A stretch of 64,000 bases of DNA, from assembly GCA_022570795.1 (NCBI GenBank), contig JAKUDP010000001.1, positions 1-64,000 of the forward strand. Reading direction: 5' to 3'. Below are positions 11,731-23,806 of this stretch, piece by piece. The notes beneath the pieces are model-generated. The model had not been told where the DNA came from and made no database searches. It was given only the letters and a program-made list of their open reading frames with translations. Position 1 is the first letter of the stretch. The number at the start of each line of letters is the position of its first letter. The position numbers and the translations under genes are program-made. The DNA is from Sphaerulina vaccinii. Its lineage: Eukaryota; Ascomycota; Dothideomycetes; Mycosphaerellales; Mycosphaerellaceae.

Positions 11731-14700
11731 TATATATAATAGTATCTTTTAATAGCTATTATAACTTCGAATATATATACTAATATTTATATATTTATTA
11801 TTTATTATTTTAACTTTAATATACTTTTTATAATATCTCTCTATATAGGCTTTAGTTATACTAGGCTCTTCTATATCTATATTCTAACTCTAATTAATAT
11901 ATAAACTTTAAAACTATCTAACTATTTATATAAAATATATTTATATAATCTAGCTCTATTATATATTTTAGTTTAGTATAGTTTAGATAACTTTTTACTA
12001 AATAGAAGTAGGTTAATAGAGGTAGACCTAACTCTATTAGTATAGAAAAGAAAGTTCTAGTATATTCTAAATATAGTTATTAAACTCTAAATAGATATTT
12101 CTTTTTTCTATTATATACTCTAATTCTATAATAATTTAATATATATAATACTTATATATATATATTAGAAAATAATACTATTAAGTTCTACTAATAGTAC
12201 TATAAATAATAAAAATATTAAACTATATAAAGTATAATCTAATAAAGCTTTTATATAAATTAAGTATATTACTAAAGCTATAAATAGTAATTTTAATATA
12301 TAACTAGATCTAATCTCTATATATAAAGTAGAGGTAGTACTAGTAAGAATACTCTAGCCTAACTAACTAGATAAGAATATTCTAGCCTACTTTAGAAATC
12401 TAGAGCTAGATAAAATATAAATAGATACTCTAAAAAATATTCTCGACTTTTTTATAAATAAAACTAAAAATATTATAATACTATTAATATTTATATAGTA
12501 CTATATATATACCTACTAACTCTAGGTAACTTACTCAAACCTAGATATATATATAGTAAAAAAGCTTTTCTAAATAATTTAGAGTAGTATACTTTTATAT
12601 AAATTAATATTATAATAGGTATTTTAGCTTTAGCTATCTAAAATAGCTATCTATATATTATCTAATAGAACTAGAGTACTAACTAGTTTAAAAAGATTCT
12701 AGAAGCTATCTATTCTCTATTTAAGAATCTATTCTAATTATTCTAGTAGCTACTTATTTTAATAATAGTAAACTTTAAAATAAAAGTTAGTTTTAAAAAT
12801 ACTATTACTATATAGTAGAAGTTAGTAGCTATATATACTAATATAGGTCTCTACTATAAAAGTATAAAGTATAAGTAGCTCTTTATAGTAATATATATTA
12901 TCTCTAGTAATATCTAATTACTTATTATAAGTAAAAAGTTAGAAAAATATAGTAGAAAAGTTACTAAAGTATATTTTTTAAGTTTTAAAGAAAACTAGCT
13001 TAGACTCTAGCTATTATAGCCTATCGTACTAGTATCTATTACTTTATATACTAAAAGAAAGAAGTAATAGTAAAATAGTATAACTTTTTTTTATAAAAAA
13101 TAGATAAAAGTAATAGAGTAGATAGCCTAAAAAAGTAATAAAAATAACTAGATAGAATTATAAATATAAAATAAAAATAGTAAAAATCTATTTATATTAT
13201 AGAAAGAGCTTCTATATAGATATAATAGTTCTACTCTATAACTTATTATAGTAAAACTAGTAGCTAATCTATACTAGTTTAATATTAATAAATAGTATTA
13301 TAATATCTATTACTTTTCTATAGTAGAAATCTAGATATAGATTTATAGCCTATAGTATATAGTAGATAAGCTTAATACTATTAATAAATATACTTTTAAT
13401 AGCTAACTAACCTTTTTACTACTAATTGAATTTATTTTACTAGTAGAAGAACTAGAATCTATATATAGATAGACTATAACTATAAATAAACTAGATAGCC
13501 TAGATTAAATATATACCTATACTACTCTAGTTAAAAAAAAAAAAAAAATACTAGGCTACTATAAGTATATTAGAAGAACTAACCTAATATCTATAGTATA
13601 GGCCTAATAGATCTACTTCTCTATTTAGACTATACTTTTATTTTAAGTAGATTTTATATAATACTAGATTTTAGTCTAAACTTAGAATCTAGAAGTAGAT
13701 ATAGTTTCTCTAAGCTTCTATTTTAGGCTACTAGTCTAGATAGCTTAGTTTCTTATAAAATTAAAAAAACTTATAGTAGCTTAGTTAGGTAAGTTAGAAG
13801 GCTATTACCTTTTTTAAGTACTAGTATAAGTAAAATTTAAAATTAGTTATTAACTTCGAAATAGATAACTTATCTAAGTAACTTTTTCTATTTTATAAAT
13901 ATATCTAGTTATTTATAAATATATTTTACTATCTCTATAACTAAAGTAAGTTTTTAGAGTCGAGGTCTTTAATAGCTCTCTAACTAACTTCTAGATAGCT
14001 CTAACTCTACTCTACTAAACTCTATATCTATTAACCCTATATTATAATATAAATAGGTCTACTATATATAATTCTATATATATACTTTTTATAATATTTT
14101 TATATATAGATTTATATTCTTATACTTCTATACTACTAGTTATATATATAAACTCTAAACTAATTTAATAATTTTTAGTAATATTTAATATATAACTATA
14201 ATATTTTTTATAAATATAATATATATAAAATATATTTATATTTTTTAAAACTTTTATTTATCTAAGTTTAAAATAGTTTAGAATACTTTTATTCTATTAT
14301 AACTCTACTAATATAACTATACTTTCTAGAACTAGATATATATAGTTATAATATATTCTATATAGATACTCTATTATAACTATAGGTTAGGTTATAAAAT
14401 ATATTTTAAATAGAAATATAAAATAGCTAGAGCTTTATAGTAATACTATTTATAATTTTTAAATTTCTAAAAGTAAATAGTAAACTTAAAGTAGTTATAG
14501 CTAGGTAGTAGGCTATATATAAGTATAATATAGAGTTCCTAGTTTTTCTCTTAGTATAGGTTAAAGTTTACTTATTATTCTATTATATTAAAAAATTAGA
14601 CTTTTTTATAAAAAATTATAGATTTATTATAACTTTTTTATCTATTTTTTTTCTATTATATTATATAAAAGAGCTATTACTATACTATATTCTTCGAATA

Positions 14701-16930
14701 GTAGTTTTTTTTTATATAGCTTTTTTTACTATATTTATAATAGATTAGTTTTTTTTACTTTTTATAAAGCTTTTTTTTACTTTTTTTTTATTTCTACTTT
14801 TTTTAATATTATCGAGCTCTATTAGTTATAGACTATAGTATAGCTACGACCTTAGTTACTATTATTCTTAGTACTTATTTCTAGCTAAAAAGTAGCTAGT
14901 TCTTCTTTATTATTTAGTAGTATATCTAGCTACTCTAGCTACTTTAGAGTTATACTATTTTTTAAAAGCTTATTTATAGAAGCTATTATTAATTTTAATA
15001 GTTTCTTTAATTAACTAGGTAAAGTTTTTAATAATAACTACTTATTTAGTATAGGCTAGTTTATTTTTAACTTAATTTTTAAAACTTTTATAATATATTA
15101 TTTAGAAAGCTTTATTATTCTAACTAATAATATATATATATTTCTAGAACTTAGCTATATACTCGGATATAGAAGTAGTCTATTTAAAATACTATATAAT
15201 ATAAATAGTAGTACTAACTTTATTAGAGATTCTAAATAGAATAGTTATCTAGCTTCTAAACTAATTATACTTAGTAAAGATTCTATTTTTATTTTTATTA
15301 TTATAGAAGTAGAATTCTAGATATAGCTTAAGCTAGTATTTAGTATATTTATAAAAGAAGATAGAAGTAAATAGTATTTTATTTTTATTTTTAATTTTAT
15401 TAAATCTAAAGTATAAAGCTAGTTAATTAAACTAGGTAGATAGTTTATTATAGTCTCTATAATAGAAGTCTAGCTTAGTAACTTTAAATTTTTTAAAATT
15501 AAGTTATCTAGTATTTGCCTAGGTTTATAAAAATTAAATAGTTTCTACTTTACTAGAAGTAGAAGTTCTTCTAGAGCTTTCTATAATAGATATATTATAA
15601 AAGTATATAAAGCTATTAGGTTATAGAGGATCTAATAATCTTACTAAATAGAGGCTAGGCTTAATCTAGTTAAAGCTTATTAATATATTTATAAAAAAGT
15701 AAATAAAAAAAGTTTTTATATTCTAATTAGTAAAATAGAATAGTAAGTTATATATAATAACTATTTATAACTATAATATTTATTATCTATATATATAAAG
15801 AAGATTCTCTTTTTAATCTTAGTACTTTTTTTAATCTTTTTTTAAAAGTAGAGAAATTAGAGAGATCTAGGCTACTTTTCTTAATTTTTTAAAAAATAAA
15901 AGATTAGAAAAATTAGTTTTTCTACTTTAGGTATCTTAGTCCTAGTAGACCTACCTATTAGTAGGAACTATAATATACTAGAACTAGAAAAAGAGGTACT
16001 ATTTAATATAAATATAAAACTAATTTTTATTATTTAGAAAAAATAGTAGAATAGAAATAGTAGATATAGTAAATAGAACCTAAAAGTAGAAGCTATATAG
16101 TATTATAAATAGAAAATAGTAGAAAGATAAGTATACTTATATTTAAGTATAGGTACTATAGATAGGCTATATAGACTCTACTCTATACTACTATATAAGT
16201 AGTTTTTATTAATAGAATATAGCTTAAAAAAAATTTTTTTTTTTTAAATATTAGAATTTTTTTTTTTTATAAAATAGTATATATAATTTATTTATATATT
16301 TTTATAGTCTAGGTAGACTCTTAGCCTCCTATATCTACTTTAGATATATTATAAGTAATATTTATATTATTATTCTTTTATATAAAATATAGTATTAAAA
16401 ATAATAGCTTCTAATTACTTATACTAAGTACTTTTTAAATAAACTATATCTACTATTTAACTATAAATATATAGTATATTATTTTATTTCTAGTATAGAA
16501 AGTAGTCTAGTAAAACTATTAGAAACTTATTAAAAGTATTATAAAACTATAGTATTAATAGTACTAGTACTAGAAAGAGAAAAAGTATATTAGTACTAGT
16601 AAAAACTCTAATAGCTTCCTACTATAATTAGTTACTTCTATCTATTTCTAATTAATTATATATACTTTATTATTTATACTAGATTATAAAAATAAGCTAA
16701 ATTATAATAAAAAAAAATAATTATTAGTAGGTTAAAAAAAAAATACTTAGAAAGCTAAAATATAACTATATATAGTAGTAGTATACCTAGATAGATAAAT
16801 AGATAGATAGTAATATTATATTTAATTATACTAGCTTTATAGAAGCCTCTACTTAATTATACTATACTAATTAGTTAGTATAGTATATACTAGTATATAC
16901 TAATTATCGACTACTCTAGATATAGTTGTT
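11731..16930. other. Unassigned RIP-degraded sequence
   Basis: AT-rich relic sequence without an intact frame. Part of it (about 12330-12580, plus strand) reads fairly well as protein if TAA/TAG are taken as former CAA/CAG, so it may derive from a transposon gene. I recognise no transposase, RT or integrase motif. Homopolymer runs of A and T are common. The block ends at about 16.92-16.98 kb, where GC-rich coding-like sequence starts abruptly. Confidence 0.5.
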
Positions 16931-17647
16931 CTATTTGTTATTAAATACTCGCTCTATAGTAGGGGCTCGAAGACAGATCCGATCCTCGCTATAGTATATA
17001 ATGTCGTCGCGCCGCTCACGCTGTTGCTGAATCTTCCGAGAGGTTGTGTCTTCTGAAGCAACAATGCGTCTTTTACTAGAAAGGTCAACTTTGCCGTTCA
17101 TGAAAGACCAACGTCCTTGCACACCATCGAGAGTGAAGCCAACCCGAGACTTTATTTTGCCCGACTCCCACCCCCGCCTCTGCTACCGCAGCTCTACCCT
17201 CGGCTTTGCCATTGCATCCACGATGATACTCAGAAGCTTCGCCACATGCGCCTGGTCGATGTCCTTCCCGTCTTTGCGCGCGATGAGCACGCATCCGACA
17301 TTATCGGACCACTGCGCTGGTGTAGCGCCGGTCTTGACATCCATCATCAGAGTGGCCGCGGTGTCGTTGTCGTAGTACTGTGGACCGACTAGTGGGTTCT
17401 TTCAAATAGCCTTCTAGTTCCACGACGTCGGCCGCGGCTCATCTCCTCGCTTGAGTGATAGTCGGAGCATAAGCACGTTGAGAGGCACGCCAAGCAGCTC
17501 AGACACTATTCTCACCTCGCCATCGGTGAATACGGCGTGGTCGGCCTTGACGTTGTAGTGTTCGTACCGCTTCGTCTTGTGGTCTGCGTTTGTCGTCTCC
17601 TCGTCGCAGGCGGCGCGAACGACCTGGACTGTGGGTTGTGGGACCAT
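16931..17647 (-). pseudogene. Hypothetical protein gene with three in-frame stops at the RIP border
   Basis: One minus-strand frame runs from an ATG at 17647 to a TAG after 16931, 239 codons, interrupted by TAG at 17416-17414, TGA at 17404-17402 and TAG at 17185-17183. The frame between and around the stops has normal codon use and protein-like composition (for example GPQYYDNDTAATLMMDV after the first two stops). Each stop is one C-to-T change from CAG, CGA and CAG. The frame stays open upstream to about 17750, so the true start may be further up or behind an intron. No family is recognised. The gene abuts the RIP block, so spill-over of RIP is the simplest cause. A GTG at 17122 is not a start. 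Confidence 0.6.
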
Positions 17648-18584
17648 TGTGACGGCCTGACCGAAGGTTGACGATGTTGATGGTGGAATAGAGTTGAGGA
17701 AGTTCTGGTCTACCTCCTTCTCAGGCGTCGGTGATGTAGCGGCCGGCTGTTTCTTGGCGTGCGTGTGGTGAGGAGAGGGACATGATGTAGTCGAGAACGA
17801 TGATGGAGATGGAAGTGTTGTGTATAGAGGGAGGCTGATAACAAGACAAAGGCGTGAGGGAGTATTGAAATGGTGGTGTTGTTGAGTATACGTTCTTGTG
17901 GTCTTCGTATGACGTGAAAGTCGCTGCGATAGACTAAGTACATCTCCTGCTTACCTGCGCGCTTTTTGGGTTGTCATGGTTCAGTTTGCCAGCTTCATTA
18001 TTGCGTCTTAGCTCGAACCAACCATTGCCAGTTTGTCTCCTTTCACTTATTGTCCCAGCTCTATGTTTGTCAAATCGCATTGCCCTCCTTATATCTAAGA
18101 ATCGTCTGCGACTGCGTTGCCTGGCTGTGGAATGTGGTAGAAGCTCCGAGAAGCAGTTGGGCTGGTAGCATCAGATGGACTCCAAGAAGGCATGCTCGTC
18201 GCGTGTTCGTTGCGCGTCTCGTTAAGACTCGTCAGATGCGGATATCGCGACATCGTGTGAATGTTGAGGTTATTGTACTCGAGTGATAAGGGCAAGAAGG
18301 TAAAAGAATGGCATGTCCTTGGTATGGGAGAATCCCGGTTGGCGGACCCACTTCCGGTGATCCCTGCCATAGGGTAGCTGAACCGTCGAATCCTCCTTCC
18401 ATTTCGTATTGCAGATATCATATTCCTATTGATCGCCGAAAGACATGGTCGAATCGCTAACGATATGTATATGTAGACGAGATTGTGCTTGGTTGTTGAA
18501 TGTAACACTGCATGAACATCCTGATCAGCTGCGCCTGTCTATCCTCGTTCAGGACCTACCTGCAGCTGTCTCTCACAATGCATC
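17648..18584. other. Intergenic, no supported gene
   Basis: Normal-composition sequence between the broken gene at 16931-17647 and the small frame at 18585. Several frames of 60-140 codons overlap on both strands but none has a recognisable domain or consistent splice structure. It may include the 5' end of the broken gene up to about 17790. Confidence 0.4.
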
Positions 18585-18905
18585 ATGAACGCGTACAATA
18601 ACAATACCAACAACAAGTCTCGCAAACCTCAAGCACTTGCACATCTCCAACCCATCATGGCTACCCTCCACCTCGACATCGATCCTACATATCCCGATTT
18701 AGATCGTACAGCGCATATCGTAATCTACGTACGCGATCGCGACTTGAAATTCCTACAAAACTACTGGAGTCAGAAGACGAACAGTATACGAGATCGAGCT
18801 CCGAAGGCGCGTGTTCATGACTTGCTCGAGGAATTGGATGGGCAGAAAGATGATGTGCATGATATGTTGGTGTCCGATGCCAAATGGGCAGACTACAAGG
18901 ATTAA
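18585..18905 (+). CDS. Small hypothetical protein
   Basis: Single-exon frame of 106 residues. It opens with an Asn-rich stretch (MNAYNNNTNNKS) and continues with a charged, soluble-looking chain (IVIYVRDRDLKFLQNYW, then acidic and basic residues). No signal peptide, membrane segment or known domain is visible. A second ATG at 18657 would give a shorter 82-residue product starting MATLHLDIDPTYPD. It may be a real orphan gene or the last exon of something larger. Function unknown. Confidence 0.4.
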   Translation: MNAYNNNTNNKSRKPQALAHLQPIMATLHLDIDPTYPDLDRTAHIVIYVRDRDLKFLQNYWSQKTNSIRDRAPKARVHDLLEELDGQKDDVHDMLVSDAKWADYKD

Positions 18906-18949
18906 GATGCACGAGTTGACAGAAGATGTGAGAGCGCGGTACGTTGTAA

Positions 18950-20300
18950 GCGCTATAAAGTTATGAAAATTAGTCTAACACTTCATTTAGTCTCAACTGA
19001 TGCAATCATTCTCAATGGCTTGTTCTACCTCTGTGGGTGCATGTATGATGAGTTCGTCGAGAGTGGTATTGGAATCTCTAAAGAGCGGGACTGTTGTGTC
19101 AAAGACTGTTGTGGTGGATGCTGGAGTCGACAGCTGAGGTGGTGGGCTATGATTTTCTATTCTTGAACGCGTATGTAATGTGATTACTTCGACAAACGCA
19201 TCATGTATCTTACCCGCAAGCTCTGTCGCCTTCTGGAAGTGAGCTATTCCCTTCGCCAGGCTCCTGCACATCTGATATTGTCAGCATAACTTCCCTCGAT
19301 TGCTGCCAGTCTGCTCTACGCAGGAGTGAAACGAGCTTCTGTCGCGCGCCGAGATCCATGATCTTCAGAATTCCAAAGAAGGTACAGACTCTCGTTGTGA
19401 GGGTCAAGTCCTGGCCATATTTCTTTGTAGCTGCTGACTGCGTTGTCACCCGAATGGCCACCAGATGGCGCGTGAAGAGGTCCTCGACAGTCTTCTCCGG
19501 TACATCCAACCTCGCAAGATCAAGCTCGGTAGAGCTCTTGATGTTGAATGGCTTGAAGAGATTGCACTTTCACGAGCTGATGAAACTCGGGAAGCGGTCT
19601 CTGATGGCTTCGACGTCCTCCGCCTCTCTTCTGCTTCTCGACGTGGACCGCTGCGACGACGTCTTTCCTGCCGATGCCCGAAGTCGACGATGTTGTCGGA
19701 TGTCGACAGCTTCTGGTATTCTCGCGGTGTTTTATGTCTCGAGCTCTGTGACGGGGAAGCACGAAGTAGATGATGATTCTGAGCATGATGAAGATCACAA
19801 TAGAGAACATCAAATCGACGAGAACTTTGTACTTCTTCTCTGGCTCGTATGCCAGGCATTTTGGTAGAGAGGGCTGTACTGTTCTGAAGCGCAAAGCTAC
19901 CATCAAGCCAGCGGGCCGGTCGGAGCAGAAGCTCGAGTGCTTGAGTGTGTTGATCACCTCTCACAATATGGCCAGGTAGAAAAAGCGTTTCCAGAGAAGT
20001 CCGACCAGCATGCATAATCCGAGCCAAAGTATGCAAATCGCAGCAGCTGCACCGCGTATTAGAGCGCGAACCACTCGTGAGAGTGCTGCAATGAGATAGT
20101 CGAGACCGCGACGTAACTGTGAGGTGATGAAGTTGACGATGGCGTCGAATGGTGTGGGCTGCGGTATGTTGAAATGCTGTTCCAGAATGCCGATGAGCTC
20201 CTCTCTCCGATCTCCAGCTGGGCGCTGCAAGTTGTGGTGGTCTGCGAAGTGCCCCAGTCCTGTGTTTCAGAGGTTTCCTCTCTGGCTCTCTTCGTATTGT
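18950..20300 (-). pseudogene. HeH/SAP-like motif protein with two membrane segments, probably decayed
   Basis: Minus-strand fragments in shifting frames look like one protein. Near 20260-20165 there is a helix-extension-helix-like motif (GHFADHHNLQRPAGDRREEL) in the frame that is open at 20230-19961. A hydrophobic stretch follows (AAAICILWLGLCMLVGLLW, about 20050-19990). A second hydrophobic segment (SIVIFIMLRIIIYFVL) is at about 19820-19775 in another frame. A soluble tail with GARQKLVSLLRRADWQQ lies at about 19345-19295, and FQKATELAGKIHDAFVEV at about 19236-19183. This order resembles inner nuclear membrane Heh/Src1-type proteins, which is only a hypothesis. At least two frame changes lack good splice sites. 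An acceptor before 20263 (CACAG) suggests an upstream intron. Confidence 0.35.
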
Positions 20301-20559
20301 CGGCGACAACAGCAATCTCGGCGTCGACGTGCTCAGCATCGCGTTGAACGAGGCTCTGAATGCTGTTCGAGGCTGGGCGCTCAGGTTGTAGTCTTCAGTC
20401 GAGTACAACTCGAATCGCTCATGCTGCACTAGGGCCTTGCTCTTGCCGTCATACTCGATAACCTGATTGGCCAGGTACATAGGAGATCGCCAGAGGAGCA
20501 CGATCAGCCTGCGGACGCAGTACTTGACACACCGCCAGAGAGTGTGAGGTGTAGCAGAT

Positions 20560-21159
20560 ACCGATGCACTAAGGATAGCGCCTGCGCGACGTGCTTCTAT
20601 GCCCAAGAAGTGGACAAACACGGCAGTCTTTGACACAGTTCGGTATCAAAGTATTTTCCGGGCAAAGGTGATGAGCTCCTCTCGTCTGGCTCCAGTCGGC
20701 CGCGGTATGTTGTGGTGACTGGCGAAATGCCGTAGCCCCGATACAGTGAAATATATGTAGTCGGGCTTTTCGTTGCAAGCTGATAGCAGAGTTGTCGTAG
20801 TGGAGAACTAAGGCACACACCACCAGAGAGTATGAAGGTGTCTGGAAGTAGAGGATGTCGTGTTGAAGTGTTGCTCGAGTTCGGCGATGAGATCTTCGCA
20901 TCTGTTGCCGGCTGGACGTTGTAACTCGAGATAGTCGGCGAAGCACCTCAGTCATGCGACTGTGAAGTTGGCATAGTCATGTCTCTTGCCATATTTGACG
21001 GCCGACTTGGGGAAGATGCGACGTGGCAGCTCCTGAAGCCATGCCGACATCCTGCAATCCTTGTCGTGGGTATGCAGTTGATTGAGGTGCCATCAAGGCG
21101 TGATGGTAGGCCAGCTGTCGAAGGCCTTTTGTGAGTAATTCTTGGCCAACTCCCGACAC
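20560..21159 (-). pseudogene. Further decayed copies of the HeH/SAP-like motif
   Basis: Three more copies of the motif seen at 20165-20260 occur on the minus strand here: about 20950-20870 (CFADYLELQRPAGNRCEDL), about 20736-20650 (GLRHFASHHNIPRPTGARRE) and about 21130-21095 (KGLRQLAYHHALMAP). They are in different frames and separated by stops, so no single intact gene is visible. The shared core is G-L-R-x-F-A-x-H-H-N-L-x-R-P-x-G-x-R-x-E-E-L-I. They most likely arose by local duplication followed by decay. Confidence 0.4.
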
Positions 21160-21199
21160 CCCCTCGGCTGCTTCAACTTCTGTCCCCCAAAACTGACCG

Positions 21200-21760
21200 C
21201 CAGTCCAGCCGTGCTCGGTCCTGATGCTGTTTCTGAAAGTCCGTCTTGGAACGCGTCAAGATCCGCGACAAGGTCTCGACCATAGCTCCCATCCGCTAAC
21301 TACATGAACGAGGCATATCGCGGTCGCACTGCCGCACTGCTACAAGACATTGTCTCCAATATTCTCGGCATACCGGACTGCGTATACGCTCTGCTTCTGT
21401 CGCCGACCACCTCACTTACATGCTTCACCGGTCTGCACACCGTTCCCCACCACGTCTCTCGCTATGTTGAGGTAGTTCGTCATAGTTGCTCTCTTCTCGT
21501 CCTGATATCTCACTCGTACTCCTGGCGAACCACTGAAAGCTCAGTATCTCGTTGAATCAGACTTTGAATGCTGCATTGAGAGCGCGGTGGATGCGGCTGC
21601 TCTCTCCCGAATACTCCTGTTCACTGGAACGTCTTACGAAGCTCGTTGAGCTCAGCATCGCGCTGGACGAGGCCCTGAATGCTGCATTGAGATCGCGGTG
21701 GATCCGGCTGGGCTCTGCTCGGTCAGGACTGCGCTAACATGTTGAAGGGCTACCGGAATT
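21200..21760. repeat. Short direct repeats in the paralogue cluster
   Basis: A block around TGAATGCTGCATTGAG at 21565 recurs at 21676, a spacing of 111 bp, with the following GCGGTGGAT and GGCTG also shared. A weaker relative sits at about 20335-20370 (CTGAATGCTGTTCGAGG). On the minus strand these encode fragments such as LVQRDAELNELRK, probably a coiled-coil repeat belonging to the same decayed family. Confidence 0.4.
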
Positions 21761-21867
21761 GTATCTCGCTGTATCTGCTTTGCTGATCCTGTGGCCTTGG
21801 CCTATCTTGTAACACAGAGAAGGTAACGTCTGCACCTCGCGACCTTCTTTTCTCCTGCCTCTCGTGT

Positions 21868-22308
21868 TCATATGTCCCTCTCTTCGTGTATGACCTTGCA
21901 CGCCTCTTCTTCTTCTTCTTCTTCTTCTCCGATTGTCTCCGCGGCGTTGGGTGGATGTCGTAGTGTTGATGATTTATGATGCAAAAGTGCAGCGGGACGG
22001 GAATACGTACGCGAGGTTGGGTCTGTCCGTTCAAGTTGTTGTTGATGCTGTTTCCGCTGTAAAAAGTCGTTCTCGCTCTCGTCTACTTCTCCCTCTTCCT
22101 CTTTGCCGCCATTGTTCATCTGCTGCTGCTGCTGGTTGTAGAACATCGCCATTGAATTGCTCCAGTCTATACTGAAGTCTGCCATGATGGCCGTGGTCTG
22201 ATGCCCGTTGATGCAGTCAGTGTTGATTAGGAAGTGGAACAGAAAGTCGAGAGACACCGATTGAAGAAGATCACCTCCAGGCGCCACGAAACTCAAAAAT
22301 CTAGACAA
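21868..22308 (-). CDS. Hypothetical low-complexity protein
   Basis: Frame of 146 codons on the minus strand. It has a Gln run (QQQQQ, from CTG repeats read in reverse near 22120-22135) and an acidic run of eight Glu (from CTT repeats near 21905-21930). A likely internal start gives MADFSIDWSNSMAMFYN at about 22185. The end overlaps repeats, so the C-terminus may be spliced. No domain is recognised. It lies inside the decayed paralogue cluster and may be part of it. Confidence 0.3.
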   Translation of the reverse strand: MSRFLSFVAPGGDLLQSVSLDFLFHFLINTDCINGHQTTAIMADFSIDWSNSMAMFYNQQQQQMNNGGKEEEGEVDESENDFLQRKQHQQQLERTDPTSRTYSRPAALLHHKSSTLRHPPNAAETIGEEEEEEEEACKVIHEERDI

Positions 22309-22556
22309 GTGCTGGTTGGCAACTGCGACTTGGCGATGGACATGCTGCCATGGCCGGTACTGGACACAATGACGGGAGCAGCGTCATCTGGCTCGCTGTA
22401 CTGCAGGAGCCGGTTGTAGTATTGGTCGCAGACGACACACTTTAGCACAGAGCCAGCAGCTGCCTCCGTACGTAGATTGGCCTTCGTCTTCTCTTTTCGA
22501 GTAGATTTCTACTTTACTATAGTTATACTTGCTATCTTCGACTTCTTGTGCCGAGG

Positions 22557-23580
22557 TTACCTATACTTAGCGTCCTCTTTATCGTTCTCTATTTCGTTGC
22601 TCGGGAATCTTAGCTTAGACTCTAACATATCTAGAAAACACATTACCAAAGGTGGACCCAACTGCTTCAAGTCGTGCGTCAATTCGGTATAGGAAATGTC
22701 CGTAAACATGATCGTTCCGTCGTCCTTTTCGCCTTTAGTCCAATACAATTGGAGCTCAAAATCTTCCTGGTTGGGCTTCACAATATGCAGTTGCCGTGGG
22801 GCCTTCCGGTAATCTTTCAACAATCGCCATGAGCTTCGCCTTCTCTTCCTCAATGTAACATGCGATCTCGAACGCATCAACAGCGAAGTCCCGTGCATCT
22901 TCTTCGTCGATGGGGTCGATCGTTCTCCATCTCGTCGCTCGACAATGCCATTCCGAGCCGCTTGAACGAGGGACGAAATGATGTGACTGCCGGCGCGACC
23001 TCCTTGTAAGGTGATGAGGCGACCAGCTAACTCGATCCTGGTCGGCTGTCGTACGCTAAAATGGACTGGCAGTAGTTCGACAAGTTCGTCTCGCCGCCTG
23101 GCCGAGGAGGTGCGAGATGATGGTGGTCGGCAATGAACTTGAGGCCTTTCTTCGTGAAGTTGGCAGGATCAGGTTCCGACTTGCAGTTGATAGCGGACTT
23201 GTTGGCATTGCTGTTTCGGCTATGGAGGTTGGTGCTGGTGTGGTGGGAGCTGAATCTCCATAGCGTGGGACAGAACGTCGTCGAAAGTGCTACGCAAGTC
23301 GCAGTAGTCGAGGGAGGGGGAAAGGCGGTAGCTGTCGCCTCCTTAGATCTTGCGTGGCAGATTGAGCGCTGTATACGCCGCTAGATGCGGTCCGTATGCG
23401 CTTTGCGCTTTCTGTGTCGCAGTCAGTATCGCACATAGTGGCAGAGAGCTGGCGAGCAGGTTCCATACCTCCTCGAGTCGTCGGGGATGCATCCGGCGCG
23501 TCTATACTGTGGTGCGAGCGTTTGCTAGGCGTGATGCGCGGTGGCACATCAGTTCTGTCGGCTTCTTCATCGGCCATAAT
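22557..23580 (-). pseudogene. Decayed member of the HeH/SAP-like family
   Basis: The minus strand starts with a plausible N-terminus at about 23571 (MADEEADRTDVPPRITPSKR). It carries the family motif at about 23160-23050, split across two frames (TKKGLKFIADHHHL, then RRDELVELLPVHFSV). It continues with a soluble segment rich in Glu (about 22925-22770) and ends in a frame with YWTKGEKDDGTIMFTDI at about 22735. At least three frame changes are needed, and not all can be introns. I read it as a diverged or dead paralogue of the copies at 20.1-21.1 kb. Confidence 0.35.
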
Positions 23581-23806
23581 AACCTCGACGACTTGATGAT
23601 GGAGCTGTGGAAGCAGGCGGAAGTGATGAGGAAATGTCCGATGTGGTGGCTCTTGTGGTGATGTAGCTGGTGTGGAAAAGTTGCGTGTTGTTCGGAGAAG
23701 AACTGCGATGACGAAGGGCCAGGAACCTGAGGGCGCGTCGCGCTTCACTAATTGAACCTCAGCCGCATACGTCTTCTGTTGATCTGGCAAGGCTGACCTA
23801 AGTTCC

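Larger units (their letters stand above)
1..16930. other. RIP-saturated AT-rich repeat block
   Basis: The whole stretch is strongly AT-rich, has no usable open reading frame, and almost completely lacks the dinucleotides CA and TG (rare exceptions near 3030, 3100, 5200 and 9448). Remaining C and G sit mainly in CT, AG, CC and GG. CG is also scarce. This is the expected end state of repeat-induced point mutation, which turns CpA into TpA on both strands of duplicated DNA. Inside are an LTR retrotransposon, a 160-bp tandem repeat and an irregular repeat field, listed separately. Positions 1-2175 hold degenerate AT-rich sequence with homopolymer runs that I cannot assign. No gene is supported in the block. 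Confidence 0.9.

Noticed and set aside
1..16930. CRISPR-like array in the repeat block
   Set aside because: Repeats are diverged tandem units without unique spacers, and the genome is fungal.
19446..20636. 396-codon open frame on the minus strand
   Set aside because: Most of it is Arg/Ser/His-rich shadow sequence. The recognisable motif and membrane segments lie in other minus frames over the same region.
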